Shown one piece after another: positions 8,642-17,911 of a DNA stretch of 64,000 nucleotides (position 1 is the stretch's first letter; the number at the start of each line of letters is the position of its first letter). The DNA lies in contig NZ_MPPL01000001.1 in the NCBI RefSeq assembly GCF_001911425.1, positions 2,620,784 to 2,684,783 of the forward strand. The letters are read 5' to 3'. Origin of the DNA: Mucilaginibacter polytrichastri (lineage in GTDB: Bacteria; Bacteroidota; Bacteroidia; Sphingobacteriales; Sphingobacteriaceae). Made by a program: the position numbers and the translations under genes. Below the pieces are notes generated by a model, which worked only from the letters and a program-made list of their open reading frames with translations, had not been told where the DNA came from and did not search any database.

Positions 8642-10654
8642 TTATTTATTAAGGAGTGCTTTAGCGCGTTTGTAAACATTTTCTACGGTGAAACCGAAGT
8701 GCTCTAAAACAGCCAGTCCTTCGCCACTTTCACCAAAAGTATCGATACCTAAAACGTCACCTTCTGCAGTAACATATTTATACCACGGTAAAGTTACACC
8801 GGCTTCAACAGCCAAACGTTTGTGTTGTGACGGCGGCAATACCGAATCGCGGTAAGCTTGATCCTGCTGGTTAAAAATCTCGAACGATGGTAAGCTTACT
8901 ACACGCGTTTTAATACCATCTGCTTCCAGTTTAACCTGTGCATCTAAAATTAAGTGAACTTCAGAACCGGTTGCAATCAATATCAAATCCGGCGCTCCAT
9001 TAGAATCGTTAAGGATATAACCACCTTTCTGTACGTTACCGGCAGCCGGTGCATATTTCTGCTGATCAATTACCGGAAGTTTTTGACGAGACAAGATCAA
9101 GGCTACAGGGCCTTTTAAGCGGCTCATTGCAATTTTCCATGACTCTACAGTCTCGTAAGCATCTGCCGGGCGTAATACTGTTAAGTTAGGCAGCATACGC
9201 AATGATGATACATGCTCCACCGGTTGGTGAGTTGGGCCGTCTTCACCCAAAGCAACGCTATCATGCGTAAATATGTAAGTAACCGGCGCTTTAGTTAAAG
9301 CAGCCAGGCGGATAGATCCGCGCATATAATCTGAGAAAGTTAAGAAGGTAGCACCATAAACACGGGTACCACCGTATGAAGCCATACCATTTAATATAGC
9401 GCCCATACCATGTTCGCGCACACCAAACCAAATGTTACGATTGTAAAAATGACCCGGTTGGAAACTATCTTCTGGTTTACCAGGAGTTTCATTAGAGCTG
9501 GCTAAATCGGCCGCACCGCCTATTAACCATGGGATGCTGGTACGTAATGCATCTAAGGTTTTGCCTGATGCCTGGCGGGTTGCCAATTGATCGCCTACAT
9601 TAAATGTTGGCAAATTAGCATCCCAGCCTTCGGGTAGTTGACCGTCTTCGCTGGTTGTAAATTCTTTGGCTTCTTTAGCAAATGATTTGCTGTACTGATC
9701 GAAGTTTTCATTCCATGCAGCTTGTAGTTCTGCACCTTTTTTACCCGGCTCCAGCAGGTAATCTTTAACCTCATCAGGCACAAAGAATGTTTTTTCGGGG
9801 TCGAACCCTAAAAATTCTTTAGTTTTTTTAAGGTTATCTACACCCAACGCACTACCATGTACTTTATTGGTACCTTGTTGCGGGCTTCCGTAACCAATGA
9901 TGGTTTTAACAGAAATTAACGTAGGCTTGTCTGTAACGGCTTGTGCATCCAATATAGCTTGTTCTATTTCGGCCAGGTTGTTACCGTCATGTACAGTTAA
10001 GGTATGCCATCCGTATGATTTAAAGCGGGCATCCCTATCTTCCGTAAAAGCATATTCTGTCGAACCGTCTAGCGAGATCGAGTTATCGTCATATAAGTAA
10101 ATTAAACGGCCTAATTTTAAGTGGCCGGCTAATGAGGCAGCTTCTGAAGCAACACCTTCCATTAAATCGCCATCACTTACAATGCTGTAAACGTAATGGT
10201 CAATTAAATCGTGACCATCGCGGTTATATTTAGAGGCTAAAAACTCATGCGCCATAGCCATACCTACACCATTACCAAAACCCTGACCCAATGGACCAGT
10301 TGTAACCTCGATGCCAGGTGTATGTGTCGACTCTGGGTGTCCCGGAGTTTTAGAACCTAATTGTCTGAATTTTTTAACCTCATCCATTGGCAGGTCGTAA
10401 CCGTACAAATGCAGTAAGCTATATAATAAAGCAGAGCCGTGGCCTGCTGATAATACAAATCGATCGCGGTTTGGCCATTTTGGTTCTTTAGGGTTAAAGC
10501 GTAAAAAACGGCTCCATAATACGTATGCCATTGGTGCTGCGCCAAGCGGTAAACCCGGGTGACCGGAGTTTGCTTCTTGAACCATGTCTGTTGCCAGGAA
10601 ACGAATGGTATTTACACTCAGTTCGTCAATTTCAGTAAAAGGCTGTTTATTCAT
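8642..10654 (-). CDS. tkt: transketolase
   Basis: A 670-residue full-length transketolase, first gene of the operon. It transfers two-carbon ketol units with thiamine diphosphate. Visible: N-terminal [17 protein letters not shown], the TPP/metal signature around [18 protein letters not shown], the pyrimidine-binding region with [15 protein letters not shown], and [17 protein letters not shown]. With RpiB and Tal it supplies the non-oxidative branch next to the oxidative zwf-pgl-gnd branch; ribulose-phosphate epimerase is not in the cluster. A 14-bp palindrome (GTATTTTAAAATAC, 10665-10678) lies just upstream of the start. Confidence 0.97.
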   Translation of the reverse strand: MNKQPFTEIDELSVNTIRFLATDMVQEANSGHPGLPLGAAPMAYVLWSRFLRFNPKEPKWPNRDRFVLSAGHGSALLYSLLHLYGYDLPMDEVKKFRQLGSKTPGHPESTHTPGIEVTTGPLGQGFGNGVGMAMAHEFLASKYNRDGHDLIDHYVYSIVSDGDLMEGVASEAASLAGHLKLGRLIYLYDDNSISLDGSTEYAFTEDRDARFKSYGWHTLTVHDGNNLAEIEQAILDAQAVTDKPTLISVKTIIGYGSPQQGTNKVHGSALGVDNLKKTKEFLGFDPEKTFFVPDEVKDYLLEPGKKGAELQAAWNENFDQYSKSFAKEAKEFTTSEDGQLPEGWDANLPTFNVGDQLATRQASGKTLDALRTSIPWLIGGAADLASSNETPGKPEDSFQPGHFYNRNIWFGVREHGMGAILNGMASYGGTRVYGATFLTFSDYMRGSIRLAALTKAPVTYIFTHDSVALGEDGPTHQPVEHVSSLRMLPNLTVLRPADAYETVESWKIAMSRLKGPVALILSRQKLPVIDQQKYAPAAGNVQKGGYILNDSNGAPDLILIATGSEVHLILDAQVKLEADGIKTRVVSLPSFEIFNQQDQAYRDSVLPPSQHKRLAVEAGVTLPWYKYVTAEGDVLGIDTFGESGEGLAVLEHFGFTVENVYKRAKALLNK

Positions 10655-11042
10655 TGTTGCAGATGTATTTTAAAATACTAAAAATTTAATTATTAGTGTA
10701 GTTATTTAAGCTGTACGGTGTACAAAATCGCGTTGAATGCCATTTTTTAAGCTTGATTATGCAATTATAACAGGTTAATACATTACTTGTTTATAGTTCT
10801 GTAAATAGTTTAACAATTATGACTATTTTCTTTCAAAACTACCGTCACAACATATTAATAAATAGTTAAAAATCAAATACTTAATTAACAATTACATTTA
10901 AAAGTAATACAAAACCAAGTTTTTTGTGACTTTAACATTACGATAAGATACTACACTAAAATATAATACTAGCTTTATGAAAAAACTTTAACCGTCAACT
11001 TAATTTGAATACATAAAACAAAGAAGATTTGTAATCCTAATA
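10655..11042. other. AT-rich gene-free stretch upstream of tkt
   Basis: 388 bp with no credible gene. A minus-strand TAGTTTTG match to the Bacteroidota -7 element lies at 10834-10841, about 180 nt from tkt, without a well-spaced -33 TTG, so it is only a weak promoter candidate. No terminator is evident after the neighbouring minus-strand gene, which ends beyond it in the same orientation. Confidence 0.4.
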
Positions 11043-12119
11043 TCATCTGTATATCATCCTTCTTAAAGCTTTCAAGTAACTTATGCTTGCTGCCGAGAAT
11101 TGATAAGGATGATCCTCGTCCTTTTTTGCTGCTTCATAATACAAGTAGAAGAATTCAAAAGGATCATAAGATCTATTAACCATTTGTTTTTTATACCCGT
11201 TTTTCACAATAACCCGTGCCATATAAAAACCGGGCATATGGCCAACGGTACCTTTAAGCATGTTTCTGTAAAAGCGAACTTTTTCTAAACCAGTAGTTTT
11301 ATTAACTGCCATTAATTGAATACAGGAGTCGAGCGATTTTAAGGTGGCTGGAGCAGCATCTAACAACCAATCGGCTATGCCGTGCGGGTCATCGGTTTGC
11401 TGTAGTTCGGCCGGCTTATCAATCATATCGGCAATGCCTTCATTGGGTATGGTATTAATAGCCCAAAGTAAACCTTCCGCATGTGCATTGCTAACCCTCG
11501 TACTATCGAAATCAAGATTAGGCCGCAAACGGTGATGTAGCTCATGCGCCTCTAAGGTTCCAGTTTTAGCTTTGGCATTATCAATAACAGAAAGCAGGCT
11601 AAAAAACAAGCCCTGCGGATAAGATACCGCATCATTAGACAAACAATTATAATACAGCTTTAACCCATCAATGTGGTGCTGCGCCTTTTTTGGCAGGTAT
11701 TCATAAACATATTGATACGCATTGTTAAAGTAAGCAGGGTTAAGCACGGTATCGGCCAGGTAGGCTTTTAATTGCAACTCCTCATCCTTATATCGTTTAG
11801 CCAAAATACAATACCAGTTTTTCTGCTTCAGCCTTACTTGCAACAGCGAATCATTTTTGGGCATGTATACAATCTCAATCGCTTTGCGATAGTTAGCCAA
11901 ACGCTCGGTTGTAAATTCAGATTCTGCATAGGTTTTGTTACCATCTATAGCTATAAAATCGTCCCACTGTTTATCAGTAAGGGGGATATTTTGCTTTAAC
12001 AGCCGGGTTAGTTCCCAATATTTTGTTACCGCATCTGTATTTACAGTTTGCGCATGCAGGGGTATAGCAAAGCTTAACAGGATAGTTAAAATGGCATATT
12101 TTCTTTGGATAGTTTTCAT
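11043..12119 (-). CDS. exported HExxH putative zinc peptidase (DUF5700-like)
   Basis: A 358-residue protein from the ATG at 12119, which starts a clean signal peptide (MKTIQRKYAILTILLSFAIP, cleavage near HAQ). An upstream start at 12164 would overlap the preceding stop and bury the signal, so it is rejected. The sequence LEAHELHHRL contains HELHH, an HExxH zinc-ligand motif, and helical segments surround it as in gluzincin-like families. The overall pattern resembles DUF5700 proteins, a call made from memory. It follows the S41 peptidase gene by 26 nt, so the two are likely co-transcribed and both act in the envelope. Confidence 0.65.
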   Translation of the reverse strand: MKTIQRKYAILTILLSFAIPLHAQTVNTDAVTKYWELTRLLKQNIPLTDKQWDDFIAIDGNKTYAESEFTTERLANYRKAIEIVYMPKNDSLLQVRLKQKNWYCILAKRYKDEELQLKAYLADTVLNPAYFNNAYQYVYEYLPKKAQHHIDGLKLYYNCLSNDAVSYPQGLFFSLLSVIDNAKAKTGTLEAHELHHRLRPNLDFDSTRVSNAHAEGLLWAINTIPNEGIADMIDKPAELQQTDDPHGIADWLLDAAPATLKSLDSCIQLMAVNKTTGLEKVRFYRNMLKGTVGHMPGFYMARVIVKNGYKKQMVNRSYDPFEFFYLYYEAAKKDEDHPYQFSAASISYLKALRRMIYR

Positions 12120-12145
12120 AATTATGTAGTGTTTAAGGTTCGCTG

Positions 12146-13195
12146 TTATTTGTTTTTGAGCCATTTTAAAGCCGCTGTTATTTTTTTATCTGCCCGCCGA
12201 TCATCAAAGTTATCACCACCAATAATCTGCTCATCGGGTGTTACGTTGTTCCAATAAATATGTCCTTTGGTATCGGCTTCAACAGATGTAGCCATAAAAA
12301 TCCCGATATCATCCGATAGTTGAAACGAGTCATTAGCGGTTGTATAGCCACCGGTATCCTCGCCGATAAACCAAGTATTATTACGGCCCTTAAAAGATAT
12401 AGCTACCGCCTCGCCCGAGCTGGCTGTTTGAGGGCCGATAAGCACCACAACTTTTAAACTAGCTAAAGCTTTGCCTACATGGGTTAATCGGCAATAGGTA
12501 TCAGAACCCACATAAGCAGTATTATTTGTAACGCCCCATGCTTGTTCTGTTTTACTTATGGGGTCTATAAATGAGCCTAGCTTACCGGGCGAAAAAAGAT
12601 TGGCAATACCGCCCAACATGGCAAACATGCCACCACCAGGGTTTAACCGCAGGTCGATAACCAACCCTTTTAACTTCTCAGGATTCAACTTGTTGAGCGA
12701 GTCCTGAATTTGCTGACCTATCAAATCTTGGTCGTTTGGGTGGGTTGGGTTATTATCCGGGATTAATAAATAGCCGTAACCTTTTTCAAGTAACTGCGAT
12801 TTAATGGTGGTGTTATGTGCTTTTATTTTGTTTAGTAATGCCTGGTGTGCAGGTGTATCAATACTCACCTTGGCACCGCGCCAGCCGTAATACTTGTTTT
12901 TGTAAATTAAAAAACCATGATGATCTCCCAGTAACTTATATAACAACTTCACTGCCGGTACAGCATCTTGTATACTTTTAGCATTACCCATAGTTGAGCG
13001 TACCGTATCTTCTAAATGTTTCCAATTAATTACGTTACGGTAAATAGAGTTTGCTTTAGCGTAACTTAAAGCAGTGTCAATAAGTAAATGAGCGTTATCC
13101 CGTTTAACGGCTTGGCGCTGTGCCAAGCAGTACATCGGCTGCTGCACAAGCGTAAAAATCAGGATCAGGTAAATGAGTTTAGTTATGGTTTTCAT
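12146..13195 (-). CDS. exported S41 family peptidase
   Basis: A 349-residue protein with an N-terminal signal peptide ending around CLAQ. The C-terminal processing-peptidase fold is recognised by GLVIDLRLNPGGGMFAM (oxyanion region) and PQTASSGEAVAISF, where the Ser after TAS is the likely nucleophile. No PDZ domain is obvious, unlike CtpA-type enzymes, which suggests the tricorn/RBP-like S41 branch. It is divergent from the LytS/LytTR genes and upstream of a second peptidase-like gene. Confidence 0.85.
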   Translation of the reverse strand: MKTITKLIYLILIFTLVQQPMYCLAQRQAVKRDNAHLLIDTALSYAKANSIYRNVINWKHLEDTVRSTMGNAKSIQDAVPAVKLLYKLLGDHHGFLIYKNKYYGWRGAKVSIDTPAHQALLNKIKAHNTTIKSQLLEKGYGYLLIPDNNPTHPNDQDLIGQQIQDSLNKLNPEKLKGLVIDLRLNPGGGMFAMLGGIANLFSPGKLGSFIDPISKTEQAWGVTNNTAYVGSDTYCRLTHVGKALASLKVVVLIGPQTASSGEAVAISFKGRNNTWFIGEDTGGYTTANDSFQLSDDIGIFMATSVEADTKGHIYWNNVTPDEQIIGGDNFDDRRADKKITAALKWLKNK

Positions 13196-13318
13196 TTTTT
13201 AAGTTGTTTTAATTTGATGGAACAAACCTCGCCCAAACCCCAATGCTGCTGTATTTTATAATCTCAACCGGCCCTGATATTATCCCAACACCCTTATTAT
13301 AGCTTAAATCGCTATTTT

Positions 13319-13353
13319 ACCCGTTGGGATAATAAAACTACCCGTTGGGATAA
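13319..13353. promoter_or_regulatory. LytTR-type direct repeat in the divergent intergenic region
   Basis: Two identical 14-mers ACCCGTTGGGATAA at 13319-13332 and 13340-13353 are repeated with a 21-bp period (two helical turns). The core CCCGTTGGG fits 8 of 9 positions of the known LytTR half-site pattern [TA][AC][CA]GTTN[AG][TG]. A shorter inverted copy (TTATCCCAACA) lies near 13280-13290. The site is 40-75 nt before the sensor kinase gene and about 125-160 nt before the divergent peptidase gene, so autoregulation is inferred. Confidence 0.7.
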
Positions 13354-13393
13354 ATAAACAGCGCATTTACCTTACTACAGATATATTAGCAGC

Positions 13394-14404
13394 ATGAAAC
13401 AGAAGAAACTATGGATGTATTACCTGCTGGCATGGGTTGCCTATTGTGGCTACATCTATATCGATAATATAGTAAATGGGCGCGGTGTACAGCCCTACGT
13501 ATGGTCTAATTTGATGGCCTCGTTTGTAGCGTTTACCTTTTGCTTTTTTGTGCTCTACCCCAAATTTTTAAACCGGAAACTAATTCTGCTGTTCATCGTT
13601 GGCCTTGGTATTGCCGAGGGCTTATTTATCGGCACACGTTGGTTGGTTGAAGAGGTAATATATATTCCGCTAATTGGGCATGGCAACTACAATCCCGGTA
13701 CTGCAATAATGTATTATATAAGCGATAACTGGTGGAAGGCATTGCAACCTATATTGCTCAGTTTCATTTGCTGGGCCTTTCTGGAAACCTTTAACCGCGA
13801 GCGGGAAAATGAACAGCTTCGACAGGATAAAATACAGGCCGAGCTTGCTTTCTTAAAATCGCAGATTAACCCGCACTTTCTGTATAATACACTTAATTAC
13901 ATTTACTCGATGGCTTACCCGGTATCAGACAGGCTGGCCGATACCATCATCAAACTCTCTAACCTGATGCGCTACATGCTGGCAGATAATGCCAATACCC
14001 TGGTTGATCTGCAAAAAGAAGTGGACTATTTGAACAACTATATTGATATATACCGAATGCGTTTTGAAGATCATTTTTTTGTGGATTTTAAAGTTACCGG
14101 CGATGTGGGCCATGCGCAGATAGCTTCGCTAATGCTTATCCCTTTTGTAGAGAACGCTTTTAAACATGGCGTTATGGATGATGCGCAAAGGCCGGTAAGG
14201 ATCAACCTTAAAGCAAACGCCCAGCAACTAACTTTTACAGTGAGCAATAAGATTAACCGCAATCAAAAAGATCATTCGAGCGGTATTGGGATGGCTAATA
14301 TCCGCCGCAGGCTCGATCTGATCTATCCCGGCAAATACGATTTGCTGATTGCCAACAACGGCGATACCTATAAAAGCACATTAAGTATTAAATTAGCGCA
14401 ATAA
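13394..14404 (+). CDS. LytS/YehU-type sensor histidine kinase
   Basis: A 336-residue kinase. The first 125 residues contain about four membrane helices with little extracytoplasmic sequence, followed by a short coiled linker and a His_kinase (PF06580-type) domain: SQINPHFLYNTLN with phospho-acceptor His161, then an ATPase part with PFVENAFKHG (N box) and GIGMANIRRRLDLIYPG. It signals to the LytTR regulator encoded 9 nt downstream. The lack of a sensory domain suggests sensing within the membrane. Confidence 0.93.
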   Translation: MKQKKLWMYYLLAWVAYCGYIYIDNIVNGRGVQPYVWSNLMASFVAFTFCFFVLYPKFLNRKLILLFIVGLGIAEGLFIGTRWLVEEVIYIPLIGHGNYNPGTAIMYYISDNWWKALQPILLSFICWAFLETFNRERENEQLRQDKIQAELAFLKSQINPHFLYNTLNYIYSMAYPVSDRLADTIIKLSNLMRYMLADNANTLVDLQKEVDYLNNYIDIYRMRFEDHFFVDFKVTGDVGHAQIASLMLIPFVENAFKHGVMDDAQRPVRINLKANAQQLTFTVSNKINRNQKDHSSGIGMANIRRRLDLIYPGKYDLLIANNGDTYKSTLSIKLAQ

Positions 14405-14413
14405 CCATAACCT

Positions 14414-15148
14414 ATGATCCGCTGCCTTGCTGTTGATGACGAAGCTTACGCTACCAAAATAATAGCCGACTATATTAAAAAAATTCCATTTTTAGAATTG
14501 GTTGGCACCACAACCAGCGCCATAGATGCACTATCGCAGGTACAGCAGGGCGATATCGACCTCGTTTTTCTAGACATCCAAATGCCCGACCTTACCGGTA
14601 TCCAGTTCCTGAAACTGTGCGGCAACAAATGCAAAGTGGTACTCACCACCGCCTACCCCGAATACGCTTTAGATGGTTTTGAACACGATGTAATTGATTA
14701 CCTGCTGAAGCCCATTGCCTTTGATCGCTTTTTTAAGGCGGCTCAAAAAGCATTTAATCTTCTTAGTGCTAACATCGCCCCACCTGCAGCTATTGTGGCA
14801 GCTGGCCAACCCGCAGTACAGCCCGCATCAGATTATATGTTTATTAAAGGCGAGAGCAAAAACAAGTTTTTGAAGGTTGATTACAACGATATTTTATACA
14901 TTGAAGGACTGAAAAACTATGTATCGGTGTTTACAACATCGCAACGCATTGTAACCTATCAGTCCCTGCGCGATTTGGAAACCAACTTACCTCACCCGCC
15001 TTTTTACCGGGTGCATAAATCCTACATTATTTCTGTTGATAAGATCAGGATGGTGGATGGCAACACGGTTTACATTCAGGATCAGTCTATCCCTATCGGG
15101 GATACTTACCGGGATAACTTTTTTAAGCTGATTAGGGAGAGTGAGTAA
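14414..15148 (+). CDS. LytTR family response regulator
   Basis: A 244-residue two-domain regulator. The receiver has the acidic pair AVDDE (7-10), phospho-acceptor Asp54 in FLDIQMPD, Thr in LTTAYP and Lys in LLKPIAF. A Ala/Pro-rich linker near residues 118-140 leads to a LytTR DNA-binding domain (residues about 145-244; DILYIEGLKNYV, FYRVHKSYIISVDKI, PIGDTYRDNFF). LytTR proteins bind paired direct repeats about two turns apart, exactly what lies upstream of its operon at 13319-13353. Confidence 0.95.
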   Translation: MIRCLAVDDEAYATKIIADYIKKIPFLELVGTTTSAIDALSQVQQGDIDLVFLDIQMPDLTGIQFLKLCGNKCKVVLTTAYPEYALDGFEHDVIDYLLKPIAFDRFFKAAQKAFNLLSANIAPPAAIVAAGQPAVQPASDYMFIKGESKNKFLKVDYNDILYIEGLKNYVSVFTTSQRIVTYQSLRDLETNLPHPPFYRVHKSYIISVDKIRMVDGNTVYIQDQSIPIGDTYRDNFFKLIRESE

Positions 15149-15208
15149 GGATATTTGTCATCAACAATTGATTTTACCAATCAAAAAAGGTGGGTTCTAA
15201 ATTTCTGA

Positions 15209-15216
15209 TAGCTTTG
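15209..15216 (+). promoter_or_regulatory. -7 element TAGCTTTG close to the SDR start
   Basis: A full match to TAnnTTTG ends 4 nt before the ATG at 15221. Transcription from it would begin at or beside the start codon. No properly spaced -33 TTG is seen. A TTGATT/AATCAA inverted repeat lies upstream at 15168-15184. Confidence 0.5.
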
Positions 15217-15220
15217 CAGA

Positions 15221-15937
15221 ATGGAAACATTATCAGGAAAAAGTGCGCTTATTACCGGCGCAGGCAAAGGTATTGGCAAGGCACTGGCCATAGCTTTGGC
15301 CAAAGAAGGCGTTAACCTCGGTTTAATTGCCCGCACAGAAAGCGACCTGAAAGAAGTAGCTGCCGAGGTAGAATCACTTGGTGTTAAGGCGTTTATTGCC
15401 ATAGCCGATGTGGGCAATATAGACCAGGTAAACAGTGCAGTAGACACCATTAAAGCAGGCTTAGGCTTCATTGATATATTGATCAACAACGCGGGAGTTG
15501 GCGTTTTCGGCGGGTTTATGGAGCTCGAACCTGCCCGTTGGGAAGAAATTATCCGCATTAATTTACTGGGCACTTATTATGTAACCCGCGCCGTGTTACC
15601 GGCCATGATTGATAAAAAAGTGGGCGATATTATTAATATCGCATCAACCGCAGGCCAGCGTGGCGCAGCAGTAACCAGCGCCTATAGTGCATCGAAATTT
15701 GGTATGATCGGTTTATCAGAATCCTTAATGCAGGAGGTGCGCAAACATAACATCCGTGTAAGCACTTTAACCCCAAGCACCATTGCTACCGATATGGCTA
15801 TTGATTTAAAACTTACCGACGGCAACCCAGACAAGGTAATGCAAGCCGAAGATTTTGCAGAATTCATCGTAGCTAACTTAAAACTCAACCGCCGCGTATT
15901 TGTAAAAGAAGCCGGATTATGGTCAACTAATCCATAA
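15221..15937 (+). CDS. short-chain dehydrogenase/reductase, FabG-like
   Basis: A 238-residue classical [14 protein letters not shown] nucleotide-binding loop near residue 12, NNAGVG, catalytic Ser in IASTAGQ, and YSASKFG with the Tyr/Lys pair. Such enzymes reduce 3-oxoacyl or other keto substrates with NAD(P)H in the cytosol. It stands alone after the two-component system with a 72-nt gap and its own promoter candidate. The substrate is unknown. Confidence 0.9.
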   Translation: METLSGKSALITGAGKGIGKALAIALAKEGVNLGLIARTESDLKEVAAEVESLGVKAFIAIADVGNIDQVNSAVDTIKAGLGFIDILINNAGVGVFGGFMELEPARWEEIIRINLLGTYYVTRAVLPAMIDKKVGDIINIASTAGQRGAAVTSAYSASKFGMIGLSESLMQEVRKHNIRVSTLTPSTIATDMAIDLKLTDGNPDKVMQAEDFAEFIVANLKLNRRVFVKEAGLWSTNP

Positions 15938-15982
15938 AAATGCAAGTTGCCAGCATGGCCCGCAGAAGAATGAAGATGTGCG

Positions 15983-16025
15983 TTTCTGTTATGTAATTGT
16001 TATAAAATTAATTGCATAACAGAAA
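15983..16025. repeat. inverted repeat after the SDR gene
   Basis: Perfect 11-bp arms TTTCTGTTATG (15983-15993) and CATAACAGAAA (16015-16025) with a 21-bp AT-rich loop that itself has AATT/AATT. It may be a transcript-end hairpin; no T-tract follows it directly. Confidence 0.5.
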
Positions 16026-16041
16026 TCGCATAACAAAAAAA

Positions 16042-16072
16042 GGGTGTTGCCTAATACGGCAGCACTCTTTTT
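16042..16072. terminator. bidirectional terminator between SDR and GH78-like genes
   Basis: GGGTGTTGCC / GGCAGCACTC stem (two wobble pairs) with A7 on the left (16035-16041) and T5 on the right. It serves the convergent genes on both sides and touches the stop codon of the minus-strand gene at 16071. Confidence 0.75.
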
Positions 16073-17828
16073 AACTTCTTATAATTTTTACCTGTTGCGG
16101 TGCGGTTATTACCGATTTTATTTTGCCATTGGCCATTTTGGTATGCTTTACTTTAACCACACCATATGGTGTTGGGAAAGTGCCTTCTGCAAAAGTAAGC
16201 TTACCTAAATGAGGTTCTATCTTAATTACTTTACAGCCCGGTGCAATTACTTTAATACCTAGCACATGCTCGGTAAGCCAGGGCGTTGGTCCCGAAGCCC
16301 AGCCGTGGCACAGGCTGTGCCTGAACCCTTTATAGCAGTAGGCCCCGTAATCGCCATGTATATCTTTTTTACCGGCAGGTACCAGTTCGTCAATACGCGA
16401 AGCGTTGGGTAACCAATCCAGATTAAAATCTTCCCAAAAGGTGGTAGCGCCCAAGCCAAGCATGGCTCCCCAGTAGGTTCTGATATTATCTATGGCGCCA
16501 TCATAATCGCCGGCCTTTGCTTTTGCCTGCAGCATGTAATAGCCGTAAAAGGTAGAAAAGCGTTTGGCACCATCCGCCGATAATATTTTGTTTGCCGCCT
16601 GCGCCGGCATCAAACCCGACAGGGATAACAAAGCAGCCGCTTGTTTAGATCCGTTTGCATCGGGCACATTCAATTTTAAACGGCTTACTGCTGCTGCACA
16701 TTTCTTAGCAGTTTCCGGGTCATTCAAATCGTTACACAATTCAGCCCCTGTGTTTAATGATAATACCATCATGGCTTGCAAACCTGCATGTACAGCTTTA
16801 GGGTTTGTGCTCGATGGCCAGTCTAAAAAGCGGTCTCCATCTAGCTGTTCACTATTATCAGCCCCTACTTTACCGATCAGTTGATTGAGCAGTTTAACCA
16901 GATACTGCTTTTGCTGCTTCAAATAAGGCAGGTTGCCGTTATGCATATAAAGATCGCGCTGTATCATTATCCACCACATCGAATAAGCGCTGATGCCATT
17001 CATCCAATCCGGCAATGGCGTATCATCACGCGACAGATCGAGGCTTTTAGCTACTACATCGCTACTGCCAAAAACAGCGTTAATAGTAGATACTTCGGGG
17101 TGCATATCCCCTACCCAAACCAGGCGGTCGCGCTTAATGCCATCAAATAAATAATCCTGCATGTTCAGCTGGACAGTATACGCCCCCGTCTTCCAGATCT
17201 TGTTCAGTAAAGTATCACTGCAATTAAATGAACCAAGGTATGGCAGATCCCTGTACACGGCTATTGCATTCACTTCCTTCAGCGCCAGCTTGGCATCTTC
17301 ATCAACCAAATCTATTCGCACAAACCTAAAACCGGTATTACCAACTTCCAGCTTACCCAACCACGGCACTTTAATTATAAAATCGCGCATGGCATGGTCG
17401 TTGGTTGCACCTTTAATAGTATCCACATCAGACATCGCTTCGCTGGCCGATTCTCCAAAACGAACGCGGATAGTTACCGGCTGTCCGCTTTTCCAGCGGT
17501 CGGTTATAATTTGTACACCGCCCTGCAGCTCTTTGCCAAAATCAAGCAAAATTCCGGGCTTTATATCTTTTGTACTTTTAATTATGCACAGATCGGGTGC
17601 ATATAAGCTGGCTTGACCTATTCCTTGTTTAAGTAACTTATTTGAGTTTGAAATGTCGGCATCAGGCGTTTGCCAGAGTATTTTAACCGGTGCAATACGT
17701 TCGCGGATGGTACTTTCTATAACACGTTTCGCGGATGAAACTTTTACAGGCGTCTGTGCAAATCCTTGTTGCAAACCAACTAAAAGTGTAAAGCTAAATA
17801 AGAGGATCGATCTGGAAAATATGCGCAT
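16071..17828 (-). CDS. exported alpha-L-rhamnosidase-like glycoside hydrolase (GH78-type)
   Basis: A 585-residue protein with a signal peptide (MRIFSRSILLFSFTLLVGLQ, cleavage near FAQ). A beta-sandwich part precedes an (alpha/alpha)6 catalytic domain. The segment DYLFDGIKRDRLVWVGDMHPE carries the acid residues arranged as in GH78 and related six-hairpin rhamnosidases. The C-terminal beta domain (VLGIKVIAPGCKVIKIEPHLG) also fits. It probably trims rhamnose-containing glycans in the periplasm or outside. It is shorter than many GH78 enzymes because the extra N-terminal domains are absent. A terminator hairpin ends directly before its ATG. Confidence 0.8.
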   Translation of the reverse strand: MRIFSRSILLFSFTLLVGLQQGFAQTPVKVSSAKRVIESTIRERIAPVKILWQTPDADISNSNKLLKQGIGQASLYAPDLCIIKSTKDIKPGILLDFGKELQGGVQIITDRWKSGQPVTIRVRFGESASEAMSDVDTIKGATNDHAMRDFIIKVPWLGKLEVGNTGFRFVRIDLVDEDAKLALKEVNAIAVYRDLPYLGSFNCSDTLLNKIWKTGAYTVQLNMQDYLFDGIKRDRLVWVGDMHPEVSTINAVFGSSDVVAKSLDLSRDDTPLPDWMNGISAYSMWWIMIQRDLYMHNGNLPYLKQQKQYLVKLLNQLIGKVGADNSEQLDGDRFLDWPSSTNPKAVHAGLQAMMVLSLNTGAELCNDLNDPETAKKCAAAVSRLKLNVPDANGSKQAAALLSLSGLMPAQAANKILSADGAKRFSTFYGYYMLQAKAKAGDYDGAIDNIRTYWGAMLGLGATTFWEDFNLDWLPNASRIDELVPAGKKDIHGDYGAYCYKGFRHSLCHGWASGPTPWLTEHVLGIKVIAPGCKVIKIEPHLGKLTFAEGTFPTPYGVVKVKHTKMANGKIKSVITAPQQVKIIRS

Positions 17829-17862
17829 AAAAAAATAGTCCGTAAAGTTTATTTTACGGACT
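17829..17862 (-). terminator. intrinsic terminator of msrAB flush with the GH78-like start codon
   Basis: On the minus strand, perfect 10-bp arms AGTCCGTAAA / TTTACGGACT with a 6-nt loop are followed by A and seven T, and the next bases are the ATG of the rhamnosidase gene. It would end msrA-msrB transcripts, but would also sit in the leader of any mRNA starting upstream of the hydrolase gene. Confidence 0.8.
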
Positions 17863-17911
17863 AAATATACGCGCTGCCTGGATAACGGCAGTATAATTCT
17901 TAAACAGTTAT

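Noticed and set aside
12120..12164. Upstream start for the HExxH protein gene
   Set aside because: It would overlap the S41 gene end and place the signal peptide internally.
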